DNA from: Micractinium sp. NFX-FRZ
Lineage: Eukaryota; Chlorophyta; Trebouxiophyceae; Chlorellales; Chlorellaceae
Direction: 5' to 3'
NCBI GenBank assembly: GCA_029339195.1
Contig: JAPTJF010000262.1
Span: 1 to 64,000, forward strand
Length of the DNA stretch: 64,000 nt
The stretch's first letter is position 1, and each line of letters starts with the position of its first letter. Below, piece after piece: positions 20,913 through 37,900 of this stretch. The position numbers were made by a program, and so were the translations under genes. A model generated the notes under the pieces. That model saw nothing but the letters and a program-made list of their open reading frames with translations, did no database searches and was not told where the DNA came from.

Positions 20913-21515
20913 ACGCAGCCCAATTGAGGCTCGCTCTTGTCTACGAATTAAATAAACGGACGGACAAGGTGAGCATGCGGTTAGGGGGTCGCTCGGCGGG
21001 AGGCTGCCAGGACGGACCGAGCTGGCGGGGCGGTGGCGACGGTGCGGGTTGGGTCAGAATGAATTGCAGTGAATTCAGTTTCGGCACCCCAAGCCTGTAC
21101 AATATTAAAGCAAAATGAACTGCATGTAGCTGTAGCATCAAAGGAGGAGCTTCGAAAGTTGTGGAAACGAACGAGAATTACTGAGCGGGCAACGGCAGCT
21201 GCGGCGCCAGCAGCGGCAGACGAGCAGTGACACGGCAGGGGAGGCCTTTGCACACTGAATGCGCCATGTTGGCAGAAAACATTTATTTTCCATGTCGACA
21301 CATTCACTTGGTGACTTTGACATGCATTTAAACGCACTTGCATTTATGGCATGCGCTTAGCAGAGCTGGCGGCGGAGCTGGCGGCGGCAGGGGGTGGGGA
21401 GAGGCAAACAAAGCTGCATGACGGATGCGCATTCTGCATTACAATCTGATTGATTGCGATTGACCATCGAGCATCATCGGGGCGCTGCTGAGAGCCGGCA
21501 GGCGGCGGGGCGAAA
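20913..21515. promoter_or_regulatory. Divergent promoter region, RS protein and DEAH helicase
   Basis: About 600 bp between two start codons pointing apart, comparatively AT-rich in its middle (about 21060-21350). No TATA box or known element can be assigned with confidence. A shared promoter is inferred from layout only. Confidence 0.45.
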
Positions 21516-28124
<6,609 letters not shown>

Positions 28125-28523
28125 GCTCGCAGCACTGCCCTGTGTGCCAACACACATCTGTAAAGAAGAGCGCTCAAGTTGCACCGATTACATTCACTTA
28201 GGCACGGCAGCAGAATGGTTTGAAGGAAGCACGTCAGCAATGCTGGGTGCTGATGGCGGAAACAAGCAGACACGGGCATGGGAGTAGGGCGGGACGACTA
28301 TGGCACACGAAAGAAGCAGGGCGAGCGTTGCGTTGCGGGCGCCTGAACAATGGGGAGTGAGAGTTGCAGGGCACCGTGCACCAAAAGAAACAGAGAGTCC
28401 CGAAGGAGGCTGCCCCCCGCTTGCACCGCCCTGCTGCCTGCCTTGAGGTGCGCGCGTGTCGAGCTCTGTGACAACAGAGGGGTGACCCCCCTTGTAGCGC
28501 CAGGCTGCCAGCGCTGTTTGACA
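28125..28523. other. Convergent 3' UTR region, helicase and PHD-bromodomain genes
   Basis: Facing poly(A) signals: TGTAA at 28159-28163 for the plus-strand gene and TTACA at 28188-28192 for the minus-strand gene. They sit 24 bp apart, so the transcripts would meet or slightly overlap. No gene within. Confidence 0.5.
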
Positions 28524-31500
28524 TCAGGAGGGGCAGGCTTCGAGCAGCTCTCCGGCCATCAGTGCGTGGGCTGCTTCGACCGCTCCCCTGTCCAAGAACT
28601 TCAGCAGGCGGCTTGCCTGCAGGCAGGCAGCCACGGGGGGCTTTGGCAGCGGCGAGGCGTGAGGACATGATGAAAGCAGCAGCAGGCCAGGGCCACATGG
28701 GGCAACAGGCACAGAGCAAGCACGCAGAGTGGCGCAGCCACAAGCAGCCGCAAAGCAGCGCCACCACCCCGCCCCTTGCATGCCTGTGCAGGCGCGCCCA
28801 CACCCCTTCCGGCAGCCGCCCAGGTGCCTCACCCTGGCATGCTGCTCGCTCTCTGTCATGCGGTGCAGCCGCCCAAAGTAGGCACCCACTCGACGGTTCG
28901 CCTCAGAGTCTGTCCCTGAGGCATCCAGCAGCCGGTCAAGCACCTGATCCAGCAGGCCTGCCTGGTCCGCCTGCTGTTCCTGCTGTGCCTGCTGCTGGGC
29001 TTGGTGCTGCTGTGCCTGCTGTGCCTGCTGCTGGGCTTGCTCCCCCTGCTCTGCCTGCTGCTGGGCTTGCTGCTGCTGTGCCTGCTGCTCCTGCTGTGCT
29101 TGCTGCTGGGCTTGCTGCTGAGGCTGCGGCGCCTGCTGTGCCTGCTGTCCGTGCCGCTGAGGCTGCTGCGCCTGCTGCTGCTGCTGCTGCAACACGCGCA
29201 TGGCCTGCACCTGCATAGCTTGCATGGCCTGCACCTGCTGCGGTGTCACCCACTGAAACGTGCCGCCGGCACCTGCTGCTGCTGCCCAAGGCCCAACTGT
29301 GGGGGTACCCCGAATCCCGACGGCGCAGCAGGCCCGCCTGCCAAGTTGTGCTGCGACTTGTCTGCTGCCGCCAAGGCCGCCTGCTGCACCTTGTTCTGGG
29401 CACCCGGCTGCAGCAGCGAATTGAGTGACACCTGCTGCTGCTGCTGCCTCTTCGCCTTGTGCTGCACTAGAGGTTGCACCTGTTCCGGCGCCAGTGGCTG
29501 CAGCAGCGTCTCTGGCTGCTGCGACTGCTGCCGCCTCTTCTTGTGCTGCCGCTGCACAGGCGGCCCAGTTGGTGGCATCGGCACCTGAGGCGAAGGCTCC
29601 TGCCCTTCCTGCAGCTGCGCTGCTGGTGGAGGCAGCCGGCGCAGCTGCGGTGGTGTCTCCTGCAGCAGCTGCGGTGCCGGCGATGGCTTTGATGGGTGCT
29701 CTGCCTGCTGCTGCTTCTGTTGCCTCTGCTCAGGGCCCAGCTCCTCTTGCAGCAAATCCTGCGGCTCCCCTGCTGCTCTGCTGCCCACCAGCTGCTGCTG
29801 CTGCTGCTGTTGCTCACCGTCCTGCTGCTGCAGCTGCTCACCACCATGCTCCACTAGCTGCTGCTGTGCACTCTCCTGCCGCTGATGCTGCTCCTGCGGC
29901 AGTGGTTGCTGTTGCTGCTCGCCGCCCTGCACCTCCTTTTCCTCCTCCTCCCGCTCCTTCCTGGCTGCCTCTCCGTCGCCTATGGAGTCCTGCCGCCGCT
30001 GCCGCTTCGGCTTCTGCTGCTGCAGCTGCGCCGCCTCGCTTCTGTACTCCTCCCACACATGCTCCACCTCTGCCCGAGCCTGGCCCCACATCTCCTCAAA
30101 CCGGCGGGAAGCCTTCTTGCCCAGCAGGTACAGCTCTGAGCCTGCACTCATGAGGGATATGTAGAGCAGGAGGTGGGCAGTGGGGCAGGCATGGCACTGC
30201 CGGATATGTGCCTGGTGACACAGGCATGCCCGCGTGACTTGACAACAGCCGGCCATTGGGCGGGCCGGCACGTTTGACGAGCACGATTCCCGTACCAAGT
30301 GCTGGATCAGGTTTTGCAGGCGTGCAGCTGGCAGGTGACGGTGCTCTGGCCCCTGGGCGTCGCCATGACATGGCATGACATTGTGCCTGCAATCTCCCAA
30401 CCGGCACAACCCTCGCCAACCCCTCTCGATGCAATGAGCCGCCCATAGCGGCCGGGCGCTCCCAGCAACCCACCTGGCTCCCCCTGGTTGAATGTGGCGC
30501 AGTTGCTCCACACCAGCCGCACGTCGGACAGGAAGGCCGGCAGGCTGTTATCATACCCGCCCGCGTGCACCCGGCCTGCAGTCGGGAAGGGGAGCAACAC
30601 ACCAGGGATGTGTGTGCACTGCACGGGCCCCACGTGCGACAAGATTCATGTGCATCTGCCTGTCCTCGGCTCTGGCTGCAAGCACCACACTTTGGGCCAC
30701 CGCACCAGCCGCAGGCTACCCGGAAAGGCAGGCCCGCCAGCCACAGGCAGGCTTCACTCACGCAGGATTGTGTCCAGGTCCATGGGGCAGTCGATTGCCA
30801 GGTGGTAGGTGGGGAACTGGTCGAGGTCCACCGGCTTGCCAAATGCAGGCCCAACCCCTGGCATGGACAAGAGCCCGGCCACCAAGCCTTCCATCTGCGG
30901 CATTGTGCAAGGCAGGGCGCGAGTGTGTCGTTGGAAAGGAGGCAAGCATGTAGAGCCGCATGATAGGATGGGGAGCAGCAAGGGCTGTGCGCAGCAAAGT
31001 GGTAACGGCTGGCTTGGTGGGCGCGCTAGGCGCCGCAAGGTTTTGGGCTCCGAGCGTTTGCGAAACAATGCGTGCTCGCCCCAGCCCTGCCAGGCTCACC
31101 TTCTCGCGCAACTCGTGCAGAAGGCGCCCCAGCCTCTGCCGCCCGGCTGCCTGTCGCTTGGGCCGCCTGCAGCAAGGAGGGCATATGAGGATCGGCATAA
31201 CACGACTGCGGCAGGAAGGTGCACCACAGCAGACCGAGCACAGCACAAGATGGCATCGCACAGAGCACGCGCAGCACACACAGCACACACAGCGCAGGCA
31301 CACACAGAGTGCAATCGCAGCACATAACAGCGCAGCACAGCACAGCACACACATCACATCGCAGTGCAGCGCAGCACAGCATGCAGAGCACGGGTCATCA
31401 ACGCAACGTCACGCAGCCCAGCGTGGCACAACAAGTGCAGTGCAACAGGTCATGCCACTCACCCCTGCCGCTGGGGGTGCAGGCCCTGGGGCAAGCCCCC

Positions 31501-34448
31501 CATGTCGCCCCCCTCCTCGCCCCAGCTGTCAGAGCGGTACTCCTCTTCCTCCGTCTCGCCCCCACTTGCATGCCCCACGTAGGCACGCCTCGACCGCTTC
31601 AGCCCAGCGAGTGCTGCGGGGTGCCGGTAAGAGTCCCCCGGCGGCTTGCCGCGCCCCGGCAGCGCAGCGCAGCGCCCCGGCATGTCCCGCTTGGAGAAGG
31701 GGCTGCACAGGAGGGGCAAGGGTGGCAGGGGAAGCCGTGAACCTTTTGGGTCCGTGACACTGCATCCAGGCAAGCTGTTGAACCTGTCTGTGTACTCGAG
31801 CGTCCGGCCACTGACTGGCGGCTTCTGCCTGTCACAGTGCTGCCTTGATCATGCATCTGGTGGGAGGTGAGGACTCACCAGAGATCAGTGAGGTAGGAGG
31901 TATCACCTGACACGCCCTGTTACACCCACCCTTCCTATCTGTGTGTCTCGCTTAGCTGCAAGGCAAAGAGCGAGACAAAGAGGCAACCTGCCCTGCAGCA
32001 GAGGCAACCTCGACAGCCTTACCCATCCACCCGCCGAATGCTTGCCACCAGCTTGTCGGCGCCGCACAGCTCTGGCTGCATCTTAAACAGCACCGCCTGC
32101 CCAGGCTGGGTGACCCCCATGTGATCCAGCACCTGGCGCAGGCCCTGCATGTGACAAGCGGGGCGCGCAAGGGTCACAAGAGTTGTGGGGGCAGCGTCCA
32201 TACGAGGTGCTCCAGCCAGGGCAGAAGAGATCCCCAGCCAAGGCAGGTGAGGTATTGGTTGAGGGAGGGAGGGAGGCAGCATTCCCTGCGCAGCACGCGA
32301 CGGGCACTTCTGGCAGAAACTTCTGCGGCCCGCCCAACCTGTTGGCCAACACCCGCACACACTGGAGCCCATCTGTCTGTGTGCATCCTTGCCACCCTCC
32401 AAGTCCACTGGGCTGGCAGCCAAGTCTGGCGCAGCCTGCCCAACAACGCTGCCGCCGCGTGCCCACCTTGAGCCGCATGCCATCTTGCTGGTTCAGCAGG
32501 GTCAGCATCCAGCTGAGGCCTGTCCCTGCTCCGCCACCGTTGATGCCAATGCCTGCCGCATCAGTTCCGCCAGCTGTGCCGCCGCATGCTCCTACTGCGC
32601 CCGTACCGCCGCCAGCGTCAGCGCCGCAAGCTGTCCCGCCGCCTGCGCCTGCTGGGCCGCTGATGCCACTGCTGTCTGAGCCGCCAGCACGCACCTCCAG
32701 CACCCGCGGCTCCCGCGTGCCGTCGGGCAGCAGCACCCCAGCCACTTTTGGTATGCAGTCAATTGCCCGCCAGTAGAACTCATCTGCAGTTGGCAGGACA
32801 GCAGGGGTGCCACGCAGTGCGTCATGGGGTGCGAGACGTGGTGGGTGATGGGGAGGTGGGGCGAGGCATGTCGGGGTAACGCAGCAAGAAAGCACACGCC
32901 TGCCACACCCCTTGCCAGGTATGCGCCGTACCGCTGCCAACCAACTGCCCGCGCACGTGGGATACAGCTGCTCAGCCCAGAGCAGTACAGGTGGGATACA
33001 GCTGCTCAGCCCAGAGCAGTACAGGTGGGAGGCTTCTGCTCAGCCCAGAGCAGTACAGGTGGGATACAGCTGCTCAGCCCAGAGCAGTACAGGTGGGAGG
33101 CTTCATGCTGTTGCGTGGCTCACAGCCACCTTGGATGACTCGGCAGGAAGTGACTCACGTGGCAGGTAGAAGCGCAGGCAGGTCTCGCAGCCCTTGCAGC
33201 CCGTCTGCTCGCAGTGGCGTGTGGAGGTGCCGTGCCGGGAGAGCATCTCTCCCTTGGTCAGCTGCTTGTAGTACGCGCGGCTGGTGACTAGCCTCACAGG
33301 CCGCTGGTCAGAGGGAGTGGCGCTCACGCCAGCAGAGGCAGTGCATGCCGCCTCTGCAGCCCCTGCCGCAGCTCCCTCCGCCGCCTCTGCTGCCACTGCC
33401 CCTGCTCCCTCTTCTGCTGCTGCGGCGCCCGCTTCTGCTTTTGCAGCAGCTGCCCCAGTGACGGCGTCCTCCGCTCAGTCCGCTACTGCCTCTGCGGCAC
33501 CCGCCGCCGCTACCTCTGCTGCCTCCGCTGCATTTGCCTCTGCTGCTGCCTCTGCACCGCCTTCCTCTGCTGCGTCTGCTGCCGCATCTCCTTTGCCAGC
33601 CTCCCCTCCCGCCGCCACCTCTGCAGCCGCGGCATTCCCTGCCTGTGCGGCACCTGCCGCCGCTGCTGCTGCTGCTGGTGCTGCAGCTGCTGCTGCTGCT
33701 GCAGCGCCTGCCTCAGCTTTAGCTGGTGCTGCCGCAGCTGCTGGCCCCCGGGCACTCGCGCCGGCCTCCTCGCCCCCACCCTTGCTAGCCAACGGAGACC
33801 CCTCGCCTTCCTCCTCCTCATCGCTGCTGACAAGATCGATCACGTCCCCTTCTTCTGCTGGCTTCTTGCCCGCTGCACGGCCGCCGTCAGCGGTGCTGGC
33901 AGGCTGCCAACCGCCTGCGCACCGCGGGCAGGGCAGTGGGTCTGCAGAGGTGGGGGGGAGTGTCAGACAGGGCATGGTTTCACTGAGAATGCATGTAGCC
34001 GCGGCAGCTGATGGTTGAGTAGTAAAGGAGGAAGGAAGTAGTGGGTGGCATTCGCGCTTGGGGAGGCAGGCAAGACAGCAGAGCAGGCAAGAGACAAACG
34101 GGAACACAGCAAGTCTTGAGCCCACCGCACCTGTGTGGGGAAGGCCCAGATGGGTGCCCAGCTGAAACACGCAGTCTTCGTGATAGAAAGTACGGCAGGT
34201 TCCGCACCGGACCAGGGCGCCGGCCTTCTCGCAGCGGGCGCACGCCTGTCGCGTTGCATTGGCACTGCCGCCGCCGCTGGGACCACTACCGCCACTGCGA
34301 GCACCATCGGCCGCCCTCGTCCAGGATTGAACTCTGCAGCATGGCCCGGGTGCAAAGAGGTCCGAATTTGGCTGGGCGCCACTCTCGCTGCTCAAGCGGT
34401 CCGCGGGCGAGCGGCCAACTCCCCAGGCCCCTACCTCGCTGCTGCCAT
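28524..34448 (-). CDS. PHD-finger and bromodomain chromatin protein with Gln-rich tail
   Basis: Putative nuclear chromatin reader. From the N-terminus: a PHD-type zinc finger 'CARCEKAGALVRCGTCRTFY' with 'HEDC' and 'CPRC' (about 34250-33920); 'GDVIDLVSSDEEEEGEG', a textbook SUMO-interacting motif with acidic flank; a long Ala/Glu-rich linker; a Cys cluster 'CEQTGCKGCETC' (about 33200); 'FYWRAIDCIPKVAGVLLPDG'; then a bromodomain over three exons (about 31150-30060) with 'FPTYHLAIDCPMDLDTIL' and 'DVRLVWSNCATFNQ'; finally a very long Gln-rich region (29930-28950) and the last exon ending 'ELLEACPS' at 28524. The junction 33159/32785 keeps phase. In the Ala-rich linker the frame contains TGA at 33475-33477, which is a real stop, an error, or removed by a 45-nt intron. 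The start (ATG 34448) is tentative. 'NCATFNQ' keeps the expected acetyl-lysine-binding region. Confidence 0.75.
32957..33110 (-). repeat. 34-bp tandem array in an intron of the PHD-bromodomain gene
   Basis: About 4.5 copies of a 34-bp unit (phase GTGGGATACAGC ... GCAGTACAG), nearly identical, with the third and the partial fifth copy carrying GTGGGAGGCTTC. On the plus strand each unit begins GTGGG and ends ACAG, but the host gene is read from the minus strand. Confidence 0.85.
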
Positions 34449-34932
34449 GTCTTCTAGGCTTCAATGAATTGCCAAGGCCGCCAAGGACGCCCAAAAGGGC
34501 GCCGGAGGGCGTGCTTGGTGTGCGGGCCAGGCTCGCTAGCTCGCCGCACAGCAGTGGAAACGGGCGGCAGGACGGGCTTTAAACAAATTTGCGGTACAGA
34601 AGCCAGCGGTGGCAGTGTGGGCTGTCCCGCTGCCACCTCCTGCTGCCGCCACCACAGCACGGAGGCGGGCGGCCACTGCCGGCGGCCCGTGCATGCAGGG
34701 CACCTACCATTTACGCACTTCCACTGAAAATCCAACAGCCTGAGAGCTCGCGTCAGATCAGGATTCTGTGAAGCTTGGTTAAACTATGATTGAGGGTGTT
34801 TTGGCGGGACACGAAAGCGTAGAGTACAGTGTTGGTTGGGAACAGTGCCGAGCGGCAGGAGCGGGCAAGCCCTCCAGGCGGTGACGTTGGTAACAATTCG
34901 AGCAGATACATGCAGCGCGTCGAATCCAAAGC
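34449..34932. other. Gap between PHD-bromodomain gene and UPF1-like helicase gene
   Basis: 484 bp. Minus-strand frame 34735-34454 reads Cys/Trp-containing sequence ('WKCVNGRCPACTG') that could be a 5' exon of the PHD gene, but no splice phase supports it. Otherwise promoter of that gene and 3' UTR of the helicase. Confidence 0.4.
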
Positions 34933-37900
34933 TCAGGCAAATCCGTCATAGTCTGCCAGCACCGCCCCCCAGGGCTGCGCCTTGGGCAGCCGCAGCGTCT
35001 TCCTGCTGCCCACCACCACGCTGACGTGGCGGGCGCGCGACATGGCCACGTTGATGCGCTGCCGCCCCCGGAAGAAGCTGTTGTGAACATGATGACAACA
35101 CGGGGGAGGCGGCACAGCAGAGGTGACAAATGAGGGCTCAGGGTGTGGGATGGCCTTGAGGGGGACAACCCAGCACATGCTTGCCGCGTCCCATGCAGCG
35201 CATCCCATCCCATGCACCCGCCCCGGTGCCACGCGTGCAGCCCTGCGTGCCAGCTCACCCGCTGAGCCCCTGCGCCGCCTTGGGAGAGAAGACGTTGCGC
35301 ACGGTGCTCACCACCACCACGTCTGCCTCGTCCCCCTGGCATGCATCCACGGACAGCACCTGCAGAATGCACATGGGCGCACATCAGGTGGCGGCAGTCG
35401 GCTGGCGTGCCACGCAGTGCCTCCGCACGTCACCAGCTGGCAGTACAAATGCGTCACCAGCTGGCAGTCCAAGAACGTCAGCGCTGCGCGGCTGCAGTGA
35501 GCCAGCTGGTGGTGCAACATAAGCTGGCGGCACCTGGTGGTGGTGTGACAGTGGCTGCCGGTTTGCAAGGCTCAGCATGCATGCAGCCCCTGCCGCCAGC
35601 CAGCCTGCCTCCCGGTGTCCGCCTACGGGTACGCAACGGGTAAGCTGCCACCCTCCAGTCAGCCCAAGGCAGGGCCCGGCCGCACTCCCGCTCATGCTGC
35701 ACCTCCACTTGCCTGGCAGTCGCAGCACGCCCGCAGCTTGGCTCCCTTTGGCGACTTCTGCACGAGACGCTCAATCAGCTCTCGCTGCCGGTTGTACATG
35801 CTGACGAGGTAGACAGAGGGTCGCTGGATGCCGATGCTGCGCACATCTGCTGCTGCCTTGAGCGCTGCGGTCAGCACCCTGTACTTGGGGAGGCACGCAG
35901 GTAAGCGTGTGATAGAGTAGGAGGTGCAGAGAAATGCTCCCAGGGCATGCACGGCCCAGCGCATCAAAGCAAAGCGCAGCACAGCACAGCACAGCATAGC
36001 ATAGCATAGCATAGCATGGGCATGGGCATGGGCATGGCACAGCGCACAACAAAGCACTCACTTGGCAGCCTCTACCGCGTTCGAATAGCCCCCTTGCTCG
36101 TGCCACTTCTCCCATCCCCCCACTTGCACCATGCGGCAGGGCACGGCCACGGCGCGCCGCACCGCCGTGGGGCCAGCTGTCTTCAGCTTGTGATCGTAAA
36201 ACTCTCGGGAGATGGCGGTGCAGATGGACGGGTGCATGCGGTACTGCTCCGTCAGCAGGGCGGCGGGCAGGCGCAGCGCTACTGCATGCTCCATCAGGCT
36301 GCGCAGCAGGCGTGGCAGCAGGGGCGAGGAAGTTGTGGGGATGGGGGAGAGTTTGGGATGGGGGAAGTGGAGGAGGGCGCTCAGCACAGAGCAGAGAGAT
36401 GGGCGGCCCAGCGCTGCCGCCCGCCCCATCAGGCTGCAAAGGTGTGCCCTCCAAGGGCGGGGGAAGTTGTGGGGTGAGGGAGCAACCAGAGCAGAGAGAC
36501 GGCAGTCCCAGCACCGCCGCCTGCTGCGTCACGGGCAGGGAGGCGCAGTGGGTCAGGCGAATGCGATTAGAGGCTTGTAGGCTCGCACCAGCTGCCAGCT
36601 ACCACAGGGCGAGCGACACTACCGCTCCAGGCTAGCGAGCACTGCCACCATAGCCCAACTCCATCAAATCGCACACACAAGAGCGCTGGTGCACCTGCGG
36701 CAGTGGTTGGCCGGCGGGCTGACCAGGTCTGTGAAGGCGGGCAGCTGCAGATGGTCGCCGATGAGCACCAGGTTGGAAGGGGCCAGCTTGATGAGCACGG
36801 GCAGCGCCATCTCCGACACACACCCGGCCTCATCCATGATGACAGTGTCCACGTCAGCAACCACCTGGCAGTACCGCCAGCACAATTGGAGGGCGAGGTA
36901 AGTCGGGGTAAGGTGCAGGGTGAGGCAAGAAGGGGTGGGAGGACGTCCATGGCAGCAGGCCAGCTGGCTGGGCTGACCACGGCACGCACAGCAGCGCGTT
37001 GACTGGCAAACTACATGCTTCTATACTGTTGTACATGTTCGATACCCCCTCACCTGATGCTCGTCCAGCTCAGCCACCATGCGGGGTGTGGAGTCGACGG
37101 TGCATGCGTACACCCTCGTGGTGCGCAGGATGCGCTGCTTGGCGGCCTCCTTCACCGCCGGCAGCACCTTGGCCAGCACGCGGCTGATGGCCGGCTGCAG
37201 GATGTCGCCCTTCAGGCTGGCGGCCTTCATGCCCTGCAGCAGGGCATATGGGGAACAAAATGGAGTGGCGAAGATAAGTGGGAGCAACATGGTGGGAGAT
37301 GGCGAGCTGGAGGTTGCATCTGCCAGGCTGGCGCAGCTGCCATGCAGTGCGGATGGAGCAGGGAGTGGCGGATGCTCCTTGTTTAGCAGGCGACCGACGG
37401 GGTGAAGCCCAGCCCCTGCCATCCCGCTTTCCCACCTGCCCCATGCGCGCCGCCAGCCGCCACAGTGGCGCCGGCCCACCTGTCAGCGCTCTGTGCCCCC
37501 CGCATGCAGCACCACCACCGGCAATGCTTGCAGCCGGCCCGGCCCGGCCCGGCCCTCCTTACCTGCTGCACCCTCTCCTTCAGCCGCCGCAGCGCCGCCA
37601 CATCCTCTGTCGGCGCTCCGTGCGCCCCGCCTGCCAGCGCTGTGCTCAGCACACCCTGCACCGCCCCGGAAGACGGCGCTCGCTCGTCACGCAGCGCCTG
37701 CAGCTCCCTGACACGATCCAGCCAGAAGGCGACGTCGGGGTCTCTTGCCGTGCGTGCTTTGAGGGTGAACAGCTGGGCCTTGCTGCCCAGCCGCTCCTCC
37801 CGCCCAAACACCAGCAGGCCGCCCCGCACACGTGTCAACTTCTCCACCACAGCATCAACTGCTTGGTTCCGCGTGCACGTCACGAGGACCTGCCCAGGGC

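Noticed and set aside
28562..29218. Plus-strand open frame rich in Ala/Val/Leu opposite the Gln-rich tail
   Set aside because: It is the shadow of CAG/CTG triplet repeats; the minus frame is linked by splicing to the bromodomain exons.
29425..30153. Plus-strand Ala-rich frame of about 240 codons
   Set aside because: Same cause: the complement of the Gln-rich coding sequence.
32957..33110. Possible CRISPR-like array
   Set aside because: The units are contiguous with no unique spacers and lie in a nuclear intron.
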